This document shows positions 38,348-46,495 of a stretch of DNA of 64,000 nt, one piece after another (the stretch's first letter is position 1; each line of letters begins with the position of its first letter). The DNA lies in the NCBI GenBank assembly GCA_002862085.1, contig PKCK01000030.1:62001-126000 (forward strand), in the 5' to 3' direction. The translations under genes and the position numbers were made by a program. Origin of the DNA: Planctomycetota bacterium (GTDB taxonomy: Bacteria > Planctomycetota > UBA1135 > GCA-002686595). The notes under the pieces were generated by a model. That model saw only the letters and a list, made by a program, of their open reading frames with translations, ran no database searches and was not told the origin of the DNA.

Positions 38348-38836
38348 TCAGTTCCCGGCCAGGGCGGGCTCGCTCTGCCAGATCACGTGCCGGATACGCC
38401 ACGCGCCGTCCTCCTTCACGAGGTGGACGTAGTCGATGCCCCAGAACGCGGTGATCTTGCCGGCGGCCATCTTGTCGGCGAGCTCCAGGACCTCGACCTT
38501 CGTGGCGCTCTTGTCACGGGGCGCGGCATCGCTCTCGCCGATCTGCGCCGCCAGGGCCAGGGCCTCGGCGTACGTCATCGGCATCGGGTCCCCGAAGGGC
38601 TCGTCGGGCGCGGGCCGGAGGAAGCCGAGCTTCACGAGTTCGGGGGAGAGGGCGCGCTCGAGGTGCGCCGGCTCGCCCTCGTAGAACCCGTCGACGTAGC
38701 TCTGCATCGTGGCCAGGACGGCGGCCTCGTCCGCGGCGTCGACGACGTACGGGGCAGCGACCCGGCCCTCGCCGGCGGTGCCGGCGCAGCCGACGAGGGC
38801 CGCGCAGAGGAGGAAGCTCGTGGAGATGGACTTCAT
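38348..38836 (-). CDS. NTF2-like (putative lumazine-binding type) lipoprotein
   Basis: A 162-residue lipoprotein (lipobox in LLCAALVGC) with a SnoaL/NTF2-like fold of the putative lumazine-binding type. It has DEAAVLATMQSYVDGFYEGEPAHLERALSPELVKLGF near the start and the closing strands FWGIDYVHLVKEDGAWRIRHVIW. Members of this group occur as exported proteins of unknown role; some bind small hydrophobic molecules. It is one of three unlinked NTF2-like lipoproteins in the window. It starts 28 bp from the end of rsmD, so it could be read from that transcript. Confidence 0.85.
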   Translation of the reverse strand: MKSISTSFLLCAALVGCAGTAGEGRVAAPYVVDAADEAAVLATMQSYVDGFYEGEPAHLERALSPELVKLGFLRPAPDEPFGDPMPMTYAEALALAAQIGESDAAPRDKSATKVEVLELADKMAAGKITAFWGIDYVHLVKEDGAWRIRHVIWQSEPALAGN

Positions 38837-38864
38837 GTGGATTGGGAGGTTCGAGGTGGGGGGA

Positions 38865-39455
38865 TCAGTCGTCCGGCGCGTCGGACGGACGGAGGAACCA
38901 GATGGCGGAGCGGCCGTACGTGCGCGGCTTCGCGTCCGCGGGGAGGCCGAGATCGGCGGCCTCGCAGTCGCCGGGCGCGGTGTGGAGGACCAGCACCCCC
39001 GAGGGAGCGACCGCCTCTTCGAGGACGGCGTGGACCACGGCGAGCAGACGCTTGCGGTCGCCCGGCGCGCGCCACATCGGGTAGGGCGGATCGAGGAAGG
39101 CCACGTCGCACCAGCGCCCCGCTCCCGGCTCGCGCCACGCGTCCGCCGCGAGCGCGTCCCCGGGCATGTGTTCGACCTCGTCGTCCGTGAGCCCGAGGCC
39201 GTCGCAGTTCCGGCGCAGAGCCTTGCGCGCGTCCTTGGACTGCTCGACGAAGCGGACGCTGCGAGCGCCGCGCGAGAGCGCCTCCAGCCCGATCGAGCCC
39301 GAGCCGCTGAACAGGTCCAGGACCCGCGCCTCCTCCAGCTCGCCGCCGAGGATGTTGAAGACGTTCTCCTTCACACGGCCGAGCATCGGACGCGTGTCCT
39401 CGCCGGGCGGCGCGACCAGCTTCCGGCCGCGGAACCTTCCTGTGATGATGCGCAC
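38865..39455 (-). CDS. rsmD: 16S rRNA (guanine(966)-N2)-methyltransferase RsmD
   Basis: A 196-residue methyltransferase acting on 16S rRNA G966 in the small subunit. It starts MRIITGRFRGRKLVAPPG with a GTG, which is typical of RsmD. It has TRPMLGRVKENVFNIL, the SAM motif RVLDLFSGSGSIGLEAL, and the catalytic NPPY-type motif as DPPY (Asp122-Tyr125). The length is normal. It is the first gene of a minus-strand cluster and divergent from the methyltransferase/TIM-barrel gene across a 369-bp structured gap. Confidence 0.95.
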   Translation of the reverse strand: MRIITGRFRGRKLVAPPGEDTRPMLGRVKENVFNILGGELEEARVLDLFSGSGSIGLEALSRGARSVRFVEQSKDARKALRRNCDGLGLTDDEVEHMPGDALAADAWREPGAGRWCDVAFLDPPYPMWRAPGDRKRLLAVVHAVLEEAVAPSGVLVLHTAPGDCEAADLGLPADAKPRTYGRSAIWFLRPSDAPDD

Positions 39456-39824
39456 GCGCAGACGGTAGCGCGGGGAGGTGGACGTGGGGAGATCCCCGCC
39501 ACGAGGCAGCGGGCTGGCGGCCCTGGATCAGCCCGCGGGCGTGGTCCCCGGGCCGCTGGTCGGATGCATCGGCTCGCTGCGCGCGCCGGTGGACGCCGTG
39601 TCGCCGTCATCGTGCGGGGGCTCCGAGGGAGAGCCCCTGCGATGCCTCGCCGGATGGCATCGCAGGGGCCGTCCCGGGCGATCGCGAGCACGATGGGCGG
39701 GGGAATCGTGAAATGCGTCCGACTGGCGAGAGGCCGGTCGTGCGTCTCCCTGTGGCGAGCCGCGCGAAAGACGCTACGAGCGGAGGCCGCCGGACGGCCT
39801 CTCGCGACGAGGGAGACCCACTCG
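39456..39824 (+). promoter_or_regulatory. Structured 369-bp divergent region and 5' leader with several inverted repeats
   Basis: No gene is visible here. A perfect 13-bp stem with a 9-nt loop (39634-39646 and 39656-39668) shares its first four bases with a competing 7-bp stem just upstream (GGGGCTC/GAGCCCC), so the two exclude each other. Nearer the start codon, 39726-39736 pairs with 39795-39805 (11 bp) and 39744-39751 pairs with 39810-39817 (8 bp). The second pair is interleaved with the first, the topology of a pseudoknot. It covers the GAGGGAGA stretch that serves as ribosome binding site for the ATG at 39825. This looks like a cis-acting RNA controller but matches no class I know. Confidence 0.4.
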
Positions 39825-41639
39825 ATGATGCCCATCCTCCTGCTCGGCCTGGCGGCAGCCGCTGCCGGCCTCCAATCCACCCCGACCCCGGCGAACCAGG
39901 ACCCCGAGGCGAGCCCGGCGGGGCGGGAGAGCTATCTGGGCCGCGAGGTGGCTCGCACGATGCACTGGCGGGGAGCGCCCTGGCTCCTGCGCGCGACCCG
40001 GGAGGACGAGGAGAACGGGGATCGTCTGCGCGCGTGGCTCGACGTCCGGTCCGGAGAGGCCGTGTGCGACCTCGGGTGCGGGAACGGCTATCACACGCTG
40101 CCGCTGGCCGCGGCCGTCGGACCGGAGGGGCGCGTGTTCGCGGTGGATCTCCAGCCCGAGATGCTCGACCTGCTGGCCGAGCGCGCCGACGGACTCGGAC
40201 TCACGAACCTCGTGCCGGTGGAGGCCACCGTGGACGACCCGCGCCTGCCGGAGGGGGCGGTGGACACGGTCCTGATGGTGGACGTCTATCACGAGCTCTC
40301 CCACCCCGTGCGCGTGCTCGGCCACGTCCGCCGCGCGCTGAAGGAGGGCGGACGCGTGGTCCTCGTGGAGTTCCGCTCGGAGGACAAGGGCGTCCCGATC
40401 AAGCTGCGTCACAAGATGACGAAGGCGCAGGTCATCAGGGAGATGGCCGCGAACGGGTTCCGTCTCGCGGACGAGACGGACGCGCTTCCCTGGCAGCACG
40501 CCATGGCCTTCGAAGCGGCGCCGGCGGACCCGCGCCTGGAGGCGCGGGAGCTGGCGCGGGGTTTCGCCCGCGCGGCGAGCGGCTCGGACGCGCGGGTGCT
40601 GCTGCCCTATCTCGCGCCGCTCGTCGCCCGCACGGGCGCCGACGGCGAGGACGAGGACGTCCCGGCCGCGGCGCTCGCCCGGTCGATGGCCGACGCGATG
40701 CGGACGGGCCAGCCACCCGTCGCGCCGGGGGCGCGGGTCGAGCTGCGCGGCGCAGCCGATGAACGCCTCACGGCGGCGCTCGTTCAGCCGGACGCTCCCC
40801 CCGTGGAGCTGCTGCTCGGCCGCGACGACGAGGGCCGCTGGCGGGTCGAGGGCTGGTGGGATCGAGAGCCCCTCGGCCGCTCCTTCATGGCCATGCACAC
40901 GGGCCTCGGGCGCCTCGCCCCGCCCGAAGCGGCGGCCCTGCTCGAGGAGCTCGGGTACGACGGCGTGGGCTGCGGGCTCGGGAGCGCGGCCGCGCTGCGA
41001 AGCGCCCTCGAGCCCCTCGGCCTCGACGTCCTGAGCTCCTACGCGACCCTCGACCTGACCGGCGACCTGGACGCGCAGCTCGGCCGCATCGAGGCGGAGA
41101 TGGCCGCGCTCGCGGGCGGCTTCGGGGAGATCTGGCTCGCGATCCGCGCCGGGGACGGAGCGGTCGAGGCCGCGGACCTGCGCCGGACGGCCGAACGCGC
41201 CGTCGCGCGCCTGCTCGACCAGGAGCGCCGCACGGGAGTGGGCGTCGCGCTCTACCCCCACACCGGCTTCTGGCTCGCGACGACCGAGGAGGCGATCGCC
41301 CTCGCGAGGTCCGCCGCGCCGGGCGCGCGCGTCTGCTTCAACCTCTGCCACTACCTCCGCCGCGACGAGGAGCCCGAGCTCGGGCCCCTGCTCCGCGCGG
41401 CCGCGCCGTTCCTCTCGGCCGTGACGGTGAACGGCGCCGACGTGGACGGGGCGGACTGGGGCCGACTGATCCAGCCGCTGGATGCCGGTGACCACGATCT
41501 GACCGGCCTCCTGGAGGCCCTCGACGAGGTGGGGTTCGACGGCTCCTTCGGCCTCCAGGGATACGGGCTCCGCCTCCCCCCCGAGGTGCATCTCGCCCGC
41601 TCGATGGCGGCCTGGCGGAAGGCCCGGAGTCCGCGCTGA
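39825..41639 (+). CDS. Exported SAM methyltransferase fused to a xylose-isomerase-like TIM barrel
   Basis: A 604-residue protein with a signal peptide (MMPILLLGLAAAAAGL). Residues 35-235 are a class I methyltransferase of the exported type seen near haem/metal proteins: MHWRGAPWLLRATREDEENG, SAM motif DLGCGNGYHTLPLA (Asp82-Gly86), then MLDLLAERADGLGLTNL. Residues 240-340 form a small linker domain. Residues 350-604 are a sugar phosphate isomerase/epimerase-like TIM barrel (LLEELGYDGVGCGLGSAAAL, YPHTGFWLATTEEAIALA, later FDGSFGLQGYGL). Each half is known separately; this fusion is unusual. SAM in the periplasm is doubtful, so either the protein is exported late or the first helix is an anchor with cytoplasmic domains. 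Confidence 0.85.
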   Translation: MMPILLLGLAAAAAGLQSTPTPANQDPEASPAGRESYLGREVARTMHWRGAPWLLRATREDEENGDRLRAWLDVRSGEAVCDLGCGNGYHTLPLAAAVGPEGRVFAVDLQPEMLDLLAERADGLGLTNLVPVEATVDDPRLPEGAVDTVLMVDVYHELSHPVRVLGHVRRALKEGGRVVLVEFRSEDKGVPIKLRHKMTKAQVIREMAANGFRLADETDALPWQHAMAFEAAPADPRLEARELARGFARAASGSDARVLLPYLAPLVARTGADGEDEDVPAAALARSMADAMRTGQPPVAPGARVELRGAADERLTAALVQPDAPPVELLLGRDDEGRWRVEGWWDREPLGRSFMAMHTGLGRLAPPEAAALLEELGYDGVGCGLGSAAALRSALEPLGLDVLSSYATLDLTGDLDAQLGRIEAEMAALAGGFGEIWLAIRAGDGAVEAADLRRTAERAVARLLDQERRTGVGVALYPHTGFWLATTEEAIALARSAAPGARVCFNLCHYLRRDEEPELGPLLRAAAPFLSAVTVNGADVDGADWGRLIQPLDAGDHDLTGLLEALDEVGFDGSFGLQGYGLRLPPEVHLARSMAAWRKARSPR

Positions 41640-41693
41640 CGCGGCGCCGGGAATCCCCATCGAAACGGGCGAAGCGGGGCCTAACATCCGGGC

Positions 41694-42422
41694 GTGTCGC
41701 TCCCTCGCCTGCACGTCAACGTCGACCACGTCGCCACCCTGCGCCAGGCCCGGCGCGAGGCGTTCCCCGATCCGGTCGAGTGGGCCCTGGCGGCCGAGCG
41801 GGCTGGCGCCCACGGCATCACCTGCCACCTGCGCAAGGACCGGCGGCACGTCCAGGACGCGGACATCCACCGCCTGAGGGGAGCGGTGACGACCCTGCTC
41901 AACCTCGAGGTCAGCCTCGACCCCGAGATGCTGGGCCTCGCCGAGCGGAGCGGCGCCGAGGCCTTCTGCGTGGTGCCGGAGAACCGGCTCGAGATCACGA
42001 CCGAGGGCGGCCTCGACGTGATCCGCGAGACGCCGCGCCTGAAGGACGCCGTCCCGCGCCTCGCCGAGGCCGGCGGCGCGGTGTCGATCTTCATCGACCC
42101 GGATCCCGCCCAGCTCGACGCGGCCGCGTCGCTCGGAGCGCCCTTCGTCGAGCTCCACACCGGCGCCTACGCCAGCGCCTCGGGGCCGGTGCGCGAGGCC
42201 GAGCTCGCGCGGCTCGCCGACGCGACCGCGCACGCCCGCTCCATCGGCCTGCGGGTCAACGCGGGCCACGGCCTCGACTTCGAGAACGTCGGCTCCGTGG
42301 CCGCCATCGAAGGCGTCGAGGAGCTCAACATCGGCTTCGCCATGGTCGCGCGCGCGGTCTTCGACGGCGTCGAGACCACCGTGAAGGAGATGCTCCGCCG
42401 GATCGAGGAGGCCGTCCGATGA
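41694..42422 (+). CDS. pdxJ: Pyridoxine 5'-phosphate synthase
   Basis: A 242-residue TIM-barrel enzyme that condenses 1-deoxyxylulose-5-phosphate with 3-amino-1-hydroxyacetone-1-phosphate to give pyridoxine phosphate in the DXP-dependent vitamin B6 route. It opens LHVNVDHVATLRQARR, then HGITCHLRKDRRHVQDADI and ELHTGAYA, and ends with LRVNAGHGLDFENVGSVAAI and EELNIGFAMVARAVF. All are hallmarks of PdxJ. It starts with a GTG at 41694 and is coupled to the next gene by ATGA. Its PLP product is needed by the threonine synthase in the same window. Confidence 0.95.
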   Translation: MSLPRLHVNVDHVATLRQARREAFPDPVEWALAAERAGAHGITCHLRKDRRHVQDADIHRLRGAVTTLLNLEVSLDPEMLGLAERSGAEAFCVVPENRLEITTEGGLDVIRETPRLKDAVPRLAEAGGAVSIFIDPDPAQLDAAASLGAPFVELHTGAYASASGPVREAELARLADATAHARSIGLRVNAGHGLDFENVGSVAAIEGVEELNIGFAMVARAVFDGVETTVKEMLRRIEEAVR

Positions 42423-43363
42423 GTCCGGTCGACCTGCGCGCGACCGCCGGGCCGTTCCAGGGATCGATCGTCGCCCTCCCGACTCCTTTCATGGACGGGG
42501 GCCTGGACGTGCGCTCCGTCAGCCGGCTCGTGGAGTTCCACGCGCGCTTCGGAAGCGACGCGCTGCTCCTCGGCGGCACCGTCGGCGAGGGCTGGAGCCT
42601 GAGCCTCGACGAGTCGGCCCAGCTCGTGGCGCGCGCCGCGGAGATCGCCGCCGACCAGTCGCGCTTCGCCATGTCGGTGCTCTTCGGCGTGGTCGAGATC
42701 GACTCGCGCCGCGCGGCCCGCATGGCGGAGCAGGCCGCGCTCGCCGGGGCCGACGGGATCGTCATCGGGGCCCCGCCGCTGGTGCGCGCGGACGCCCGCG
42801 CTCTGGCGCGGCACATCGACGAGATCCTCGAGCGCCTGCCCGAGGGCCTGCCGGTGATGCTGCACAACGAGCCGAACCGCACCGGGACCGACATCCCGCC
42901 CGAGGTCATCATCGAGCTCGCTGCCGAGCTCCCGTCCCTGCGCGCTCACTGCGAGGGCGTGGGGTTCGCTGGCCGCGCGCGGTCCCTCCCCGCGCGCCTG
43001 GCGAAGGCAGGCCTCGCGACGCTCACCTCGGACGACCGCATGATCGGCCCCTTCGGCCGAGCCGGCGCCGTCGGCGCGATCACGACGGTGGCCAATCTCG
43101 TGCCCGGCGAGGTGCGCGCGCTCCTCGCGAGCGTCCAGCGCGACGGACCCGACGCGGATCAGCGCGAGCGCGCCCTTGCCCCGCTCATCGACATGGCCCG
43201 CCTCGTGCCCGGCGCGCCGACCATCAAGGCGGCGCTCGCGGCGATGGAGGCCATCGGGCCCGAGCTACGCCCGCCCCTCGCGGAGCTCTCCGCCGCCGAC
43301 CGGGCGAAGGTCGTCGGCGCGCTCGAGATCGGGCGGCTCCTGCTGCCGTCACAGCCCGCCTGA
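42419..43363 (+). CDS. DapA/NAL-superfamily TIM barrel without the Schiff-base lysine
   Basis: A 314-residue protein with the fold and pattern of dihydrodipicolinate synthase/N-acetylneuraminate lyase. It has VALPTPFMDGGLDVRSVSRL, the phosphate/carboxylate loop LLGGTVGEGWSLS (for GTTGE), LHNEPNRTGTDIPPEVI and SDDRMIGPFGRAGAVGAIT. The catalytic Tyr of YNxPxRTG is His149. The Schiff-base Lys of IKEATG aligns with Cys178 in RAHCEGVGFAG. Classical aldolase chemistry is therefore not expected, so I do not call it dapA. It is coupled to pdxJ by ATGA, which hints at a related pathway. It could be a regulatory or new-function member. Confidence 0.85.
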   Translation: MSPVDLRATAGPFQGSIVALPTPFMDGGLDVRSVSRLVEFHARFGSDALLLGGTVGEGWSLSLDESAQLVARAAEIAADQSRFAMSVLFGVVEIDSRRAARMAEQAALAGADGIVIGAPPLVRADARALARHIDEILERLPEGLPVMLHNEPNRTGTDIPPEVIIELAAELPSLRAHCEGVGFAGRARSLPARLAKAGLATLTSDDRMIGPFGRAGAVGAITTVANLVPGEVRALLASVQRDGPDADQRERALAPLIDMARLVPGAPTIKAALAAMEAIGPELRPPLAELSAADRAKVVGALEIGRLLLPSQPA

Positions 43364-43466
43364 ACGACGAAGGCGACGCGGCTGTCCGTCCGGCGCTGAA
43401 CCAACCTCCAACCCCACTCCAGGTCACTCGAGCGCCTGGAAGCGGCCGTTGAATCCGCCAAACGGG

Positions 43467-45461
43467 TCAGGCTGCGTACTGAGGAGCCGCATGAGGCTCC
43501 GAGGCTGGAAGAGGCCCGACGTAGGGTCCCCGGCTGGCTTTGGGTTCGGCGAAGCGGAGGATCCGCGAGCTGTTCAGGACCACGAAGAGCGAACCGGCGT
43601 TGTGCAGGATCGCGCCCACCAGCGGATCGATCACGCCCGTCGAGGCGAGGGCCATCATCAAAATCGAGAAGCCCATCCCCAGCACGGCGTTGAGGATCAC
43701 GATTGAACGGGTGAACGCTGCGAGGCGCAGCATCAACGGGATGCGACCGAGATCTGGCCTCATGAGCGCCACATCCGCCCCGCCCAGGGCGACCTCGCTG
43801 ATGCGCTGTCCGAGGGCGACGCCGACGTCCGCTCTGGAGAGAGCGAGCGCATCGTTGACGCCGTCACCGACCATCATGACCTTGCGGCCTCCCTCCTGCT
43901 CCGCGCGGACGATGTCGAGTTTCTGCTCGGGGAGGACCTCGGCGATCACATCGTCGAAGCCCAGCTCCTCCGCCACGCCGCGAGCGACGCCCTCACGGTC
44001 GCCGGTGAGCATGACGACGCGCTGGATCCCGAGGCGACGCGCGGCGGTGAGGGCCGCTTGAGCCTCCTCACGGGGCCGATCCTCCAGGGAGAGAAAGCCG
44101 AGCACTCGCCCGTCCTCGGCGACCCAGGCGCCCGGCCCGCTCTCGTCCTCGTGCCCGCTGAAGTCCAGCCCGAGCGACTCGAGCCAGCTACGCCGGCCCA
44201 TGCGATAGACCCCGTCCTCGGCCCGGGCCTCGACTCCTTGTCCCGGAATCTCTCTCGCGTCCGCAACGTGCTCGTAGCTCAACCCGAGGCGATCAGCAGC
44301 CTCGACCGCCGCGCGTGAGACCGGGTGAAGGGACGAATGGCCACAGATCGCGGCGCGACGCACCACGTCCTCGGCTGGCGCCTCTCCTCCGCTGGTGTGG
44401 ACCTTGCCGAGGGACAGAGCGCCGGTCGTCACGGTCCCCGTCTTGTCGAGGATGAGAGTCTCGATGTCCGCGACCGTCTCCAGGAACCCCGCGCTCTTGA
44501 TGAGCATCGACAGCCGGGTCGACGCGGTCATCGCGGCGACCATGGCTGCGGGACCCGCAAGGACCAGCGCGCAGGGACACGACACGATCAAGACAGCGAT
44601 CGCGCGATCGACCTCCCCCGTCACGAAGAGTGTCACCCCGGCCACGGCGAGAACGATCGGGAGGTAGACCCCCGCGTAGCGCTCCAGCAAGCGCAGCACC
44701 GGTGTCTTGGACGATTCGACCTCACGCAGCAGATCGAGCACTCGCCCGATCACCGTCCGCCCGCCGACGCTCGATGCCTCGATCCTGAGAAGTCCGTCCA
44801 GGTTCACCGTGCCCGAGTAGACCTCGTGGCCGGGCCCCACGTCCTCGTACAAGGACTCGCCCGTGATGGGCGACTGATCGACCGAAGAGTGTCCTGAGAG
44901 CACGCGTCCATCCGCCGGGATGATCTCTCCCGGCCGCACCAGCAGATGATCGCCGACGTCGATCTGCTCGGGCTTGATCTCACGCTCCTCGCCCTCGACC
45001 AGCCGGATCGCCCGCCGAGCCGAGAGCCTGCGGATACCGTCGATCGCCGCCCGCGCCCCGCGCGAGCTACGCTCCTCGAAGAAATGACCCAGCTCGAGGA
45101 AGAGCGGCACGAGGGTCGCTGTCACGAAGTCACCCGTGGCCAGGGCAGCGAGGATCGCCAAGGAGACGAGCTGCTCGGTGAGGTCCTTGGCCGGCCGCGA
45201 CAGGAAACCTGAGACGCCGATCTTGAAGATCGGTAGCGAGACGACGAGAGCCGCCAGCCCCTTCATCGCGGCAGCAATCGAGCTTTGCCCGGGGAAGAGG
45301 GCTCCGTAGAGCGCGCCGAGGCCGAGCAGGCCGACGCCGGCGAGCATCGGCCCGAGTCTCAGGGCGATGGCACGCTGCTCCTCGACCGTCAGTGCGGCCT
45401 CTTGATCCGCGGTTCGCGCCTGCTCGTGGCGGCCGGCGGCGCTCGAATCGTCGACGCTCAT
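43467..45461 (-). CDS. P1B-type heavy-metal transporting ATPase without N-terminal metal-binding domain
   Basis: A 664-residue ATP-driven heavy metal pump, probably Zn/Cd or Cu. It has eight membrane helices, with Cys295-Pro-Cys297 in VSCPCALVLAGP, the phosphorylated Asp339 in DKTGTVTTG, and the actuator loop TGES (residues 200-203). It also has the P1B hallmark His-Pro in GHSSLHPVSRAAVEAA (about residues 379-380) and GDGVNDALALS. It lacks the N-terminal HMA/CxxC domain that most such pumps carry. The C-terminal helix pair (VDPLVGAILHNAGSLFVVLNS) resembles the ZntA/CadA group. It is the last gene of the SPFH operon and overlaps the previous gene by 4 bp, so the pump and SPFH proteins are made together. 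Confidence 0.93.
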   Translation of the reverse strand: MSVDDSSAAGRHEQARTADQEAALTVEEQRAIALRLGPMLAGVGLLGLGALYGALFPGQSSIAAAMKGLAALVVSLPIFKIGVSGFLSRPAKDLTEQLVSLAILAALATGDFVTATLVPLFLELGHFFEERSSRGARAAIDGIRRLSARRAIRLVEGEEREIKPEQIDVGDHLLVRPGEIIPADGRVLSGHSSVDQSPITGESLYEDVGPGHEVYSGTVNLDGLLRIEASSVGGRTVIGRVLDLLREVESSKTPVLRLLERYAGVYLPIVLAVAGVTLFVTGEVDRAIAVLIVSCPCALVLAGPAAMVAAMTASTRLSMLIKSAGFLETVADIETLILDKTGTVTTGALSLGKVHTSGGEAPAEDVVRRAAICGHSSLHPVSRAAVEAADRLGLSYEHVADAREIPGQGVEARAEDGVYRMGRRSWLESLGLDFSGHEDESGPGAWVAEDGRVLGFLSLEDRPREEAQAALTAARRLGIQRVVMLTGDREGVARGVAEELGFDDVIAEVLPEQKLDIVRAEQEGGRKVMMVGDGVNDALALSRADVGVALGQRISEVALGGADVALMRPDLGRIPLMLRLAAFTRSIVILNAVLGMGFSILMMALASTGVIDPLVGAILHNAGSLFVVLNSSRILRFAEPKASRGPYVGPLPASEPHAAPQYAA

Positions 45462-46495
45462 CGGGGGGGGGAGATCGTGATCCGGAAGTCCTCGTAGCGC
45501 TGCCCGACGGGCGGCTGCACGAATCGTCGCTGCCCCGCGTTCGCGAACACCCTCTCGATTCCCTCGAAGAACAGTCGCTCCAGGATCACACGCGGGCTTC
45601 GCTGATACTCGAACGCGAGCGCCTCGAAGGCCGTCGCGTCACCGCGAGCATCCGCGAGCAGATCCGCGGCGTAGATCTTCGCCGATGCGAGCATCTGATC
45701 GCGTTCGGACTCGGCCTTCGGGAGCTCCCCCGCGCGATACCTGAGCGCCTCGAGCACGATCTGACGAGCCTCGATGAACGCGGTGCTGACCTCCAGGAAA
45801 GCCGGATTGACAGCTGCCGGCACGCCGAAGTCGACGATCTCGACCGCGATGAGCTCGAGCCCAGAGCCGACCATGTCCAGCCGCGCCTGCGCGGCGTTCC
45901 GCACGGTCTGCCCCAGCAGGTTGCGCTCCTCGGACATGACGTCGTCGATCGGCTGCCGTCCGGCGGCGCGCACGACTTCTGTCTGCACTGCGTCCTTCAG
46001 CAGCGTATGAGGCGCATGCTGCTGGAGCACGAAGGCCACCGGGTCCTGCACGCGGTACCGAGCCAGGAGCGAGAGCTGGAGGATGTTCCTGTCACCGGTC
46101 AGGCAGTACCCCCCCTCCACCGGCGACATCGTCCGGCCCGCCGCTGCGCCCGCTGTGTCGAGGGTCTCGACTCCCCAGAGATCCGTGATCTCGACCTCGT
46201 GGACCTTCTCCACCTGCACCCGCACGACCTCGTCGATCGGTCGCGGCAGAGCCCAGAGGAGTCCAGGCCCGTGGATCCGATCGCCCGGAGAGTCCCCGAC
46301 GATCCGACCGAATCGCATGACGATCGCCACTTCATCGGCCTTCACCGCCGTGACTCCCGAGACGAGATACGCCGCGAAGAGCACCCCGATGGGCCAGTGG
46401 GCCCGGCGGACCATCGCGCCCAGGAAGTCGATCGCTGGCTGGGCCATCCTGCGGGCCTCGTTGACCCCAGGCGAGCGCTCGAGCGGGGCCATCAT
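45458..46495 (-). CDS. SPFH-domain membrane protein, HflK-like
   Basis: A 345-residue protein with one membrane helix (WPIGVLFAAYLVSGVTAV) and an SPFH/prohibitin domain: DEVAIVMRFGRIVGDSPGDRIHGPGLLWALPRPIDEVVRV and LTGDRNILQLSLLARYRVQDPVAFVLQ are the HflK-style blocks. A helical tail follows (ESERDQMLASAKIYAADLLADARGDA). SPFH proteins assemble into ring-shaped scaffolds or cages around membrane partners, as HflKC does for FtsH. It overlaps the next gene (ATPase) and the previous one by ATGA, so its partner is probably the pump. An internal ATG at 46450 is possible but less coupled. Confidence 0.88.
   Translation of the reverse strand: MMAPLERSPGVNEARRMAQPAIDFLGAMVRRAHWPIGVLFAAYLVSGVTAVKADEVAIVMRFGRIVGDSPGDRIHGPGLLWALPRPIDEVVRVQVEKVHEVEITDLWGVETLDTAGAAAGRTMSPVEGGYCLTGDRNILQLSLLARYRVQDPVAFVLQQHAPHTLLKDAVQTEVVRAAGRQPIDDVMSEERNLLGQTVRNAAQARLDMVGSGLELIAVEIVDFGVPAAVNPAFLEVSTAFIEARQIVLEALRYRAGELPKAESERDQMLASAKIYAADLLADARGDATAFEALAFEYQRSPRVILERLFFEGIERVFANAGQRRFVQPPVGQRYEDFRITISPPR

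Noticed and set aside
39726-39824. A known SAM or SAH riboswitch before the methyltransferase/TIM gene
   Set aside because: Interleaved stems are present but the conserved nucleotides of the classes I know are not, so I list it only as an unclassified structured leader.
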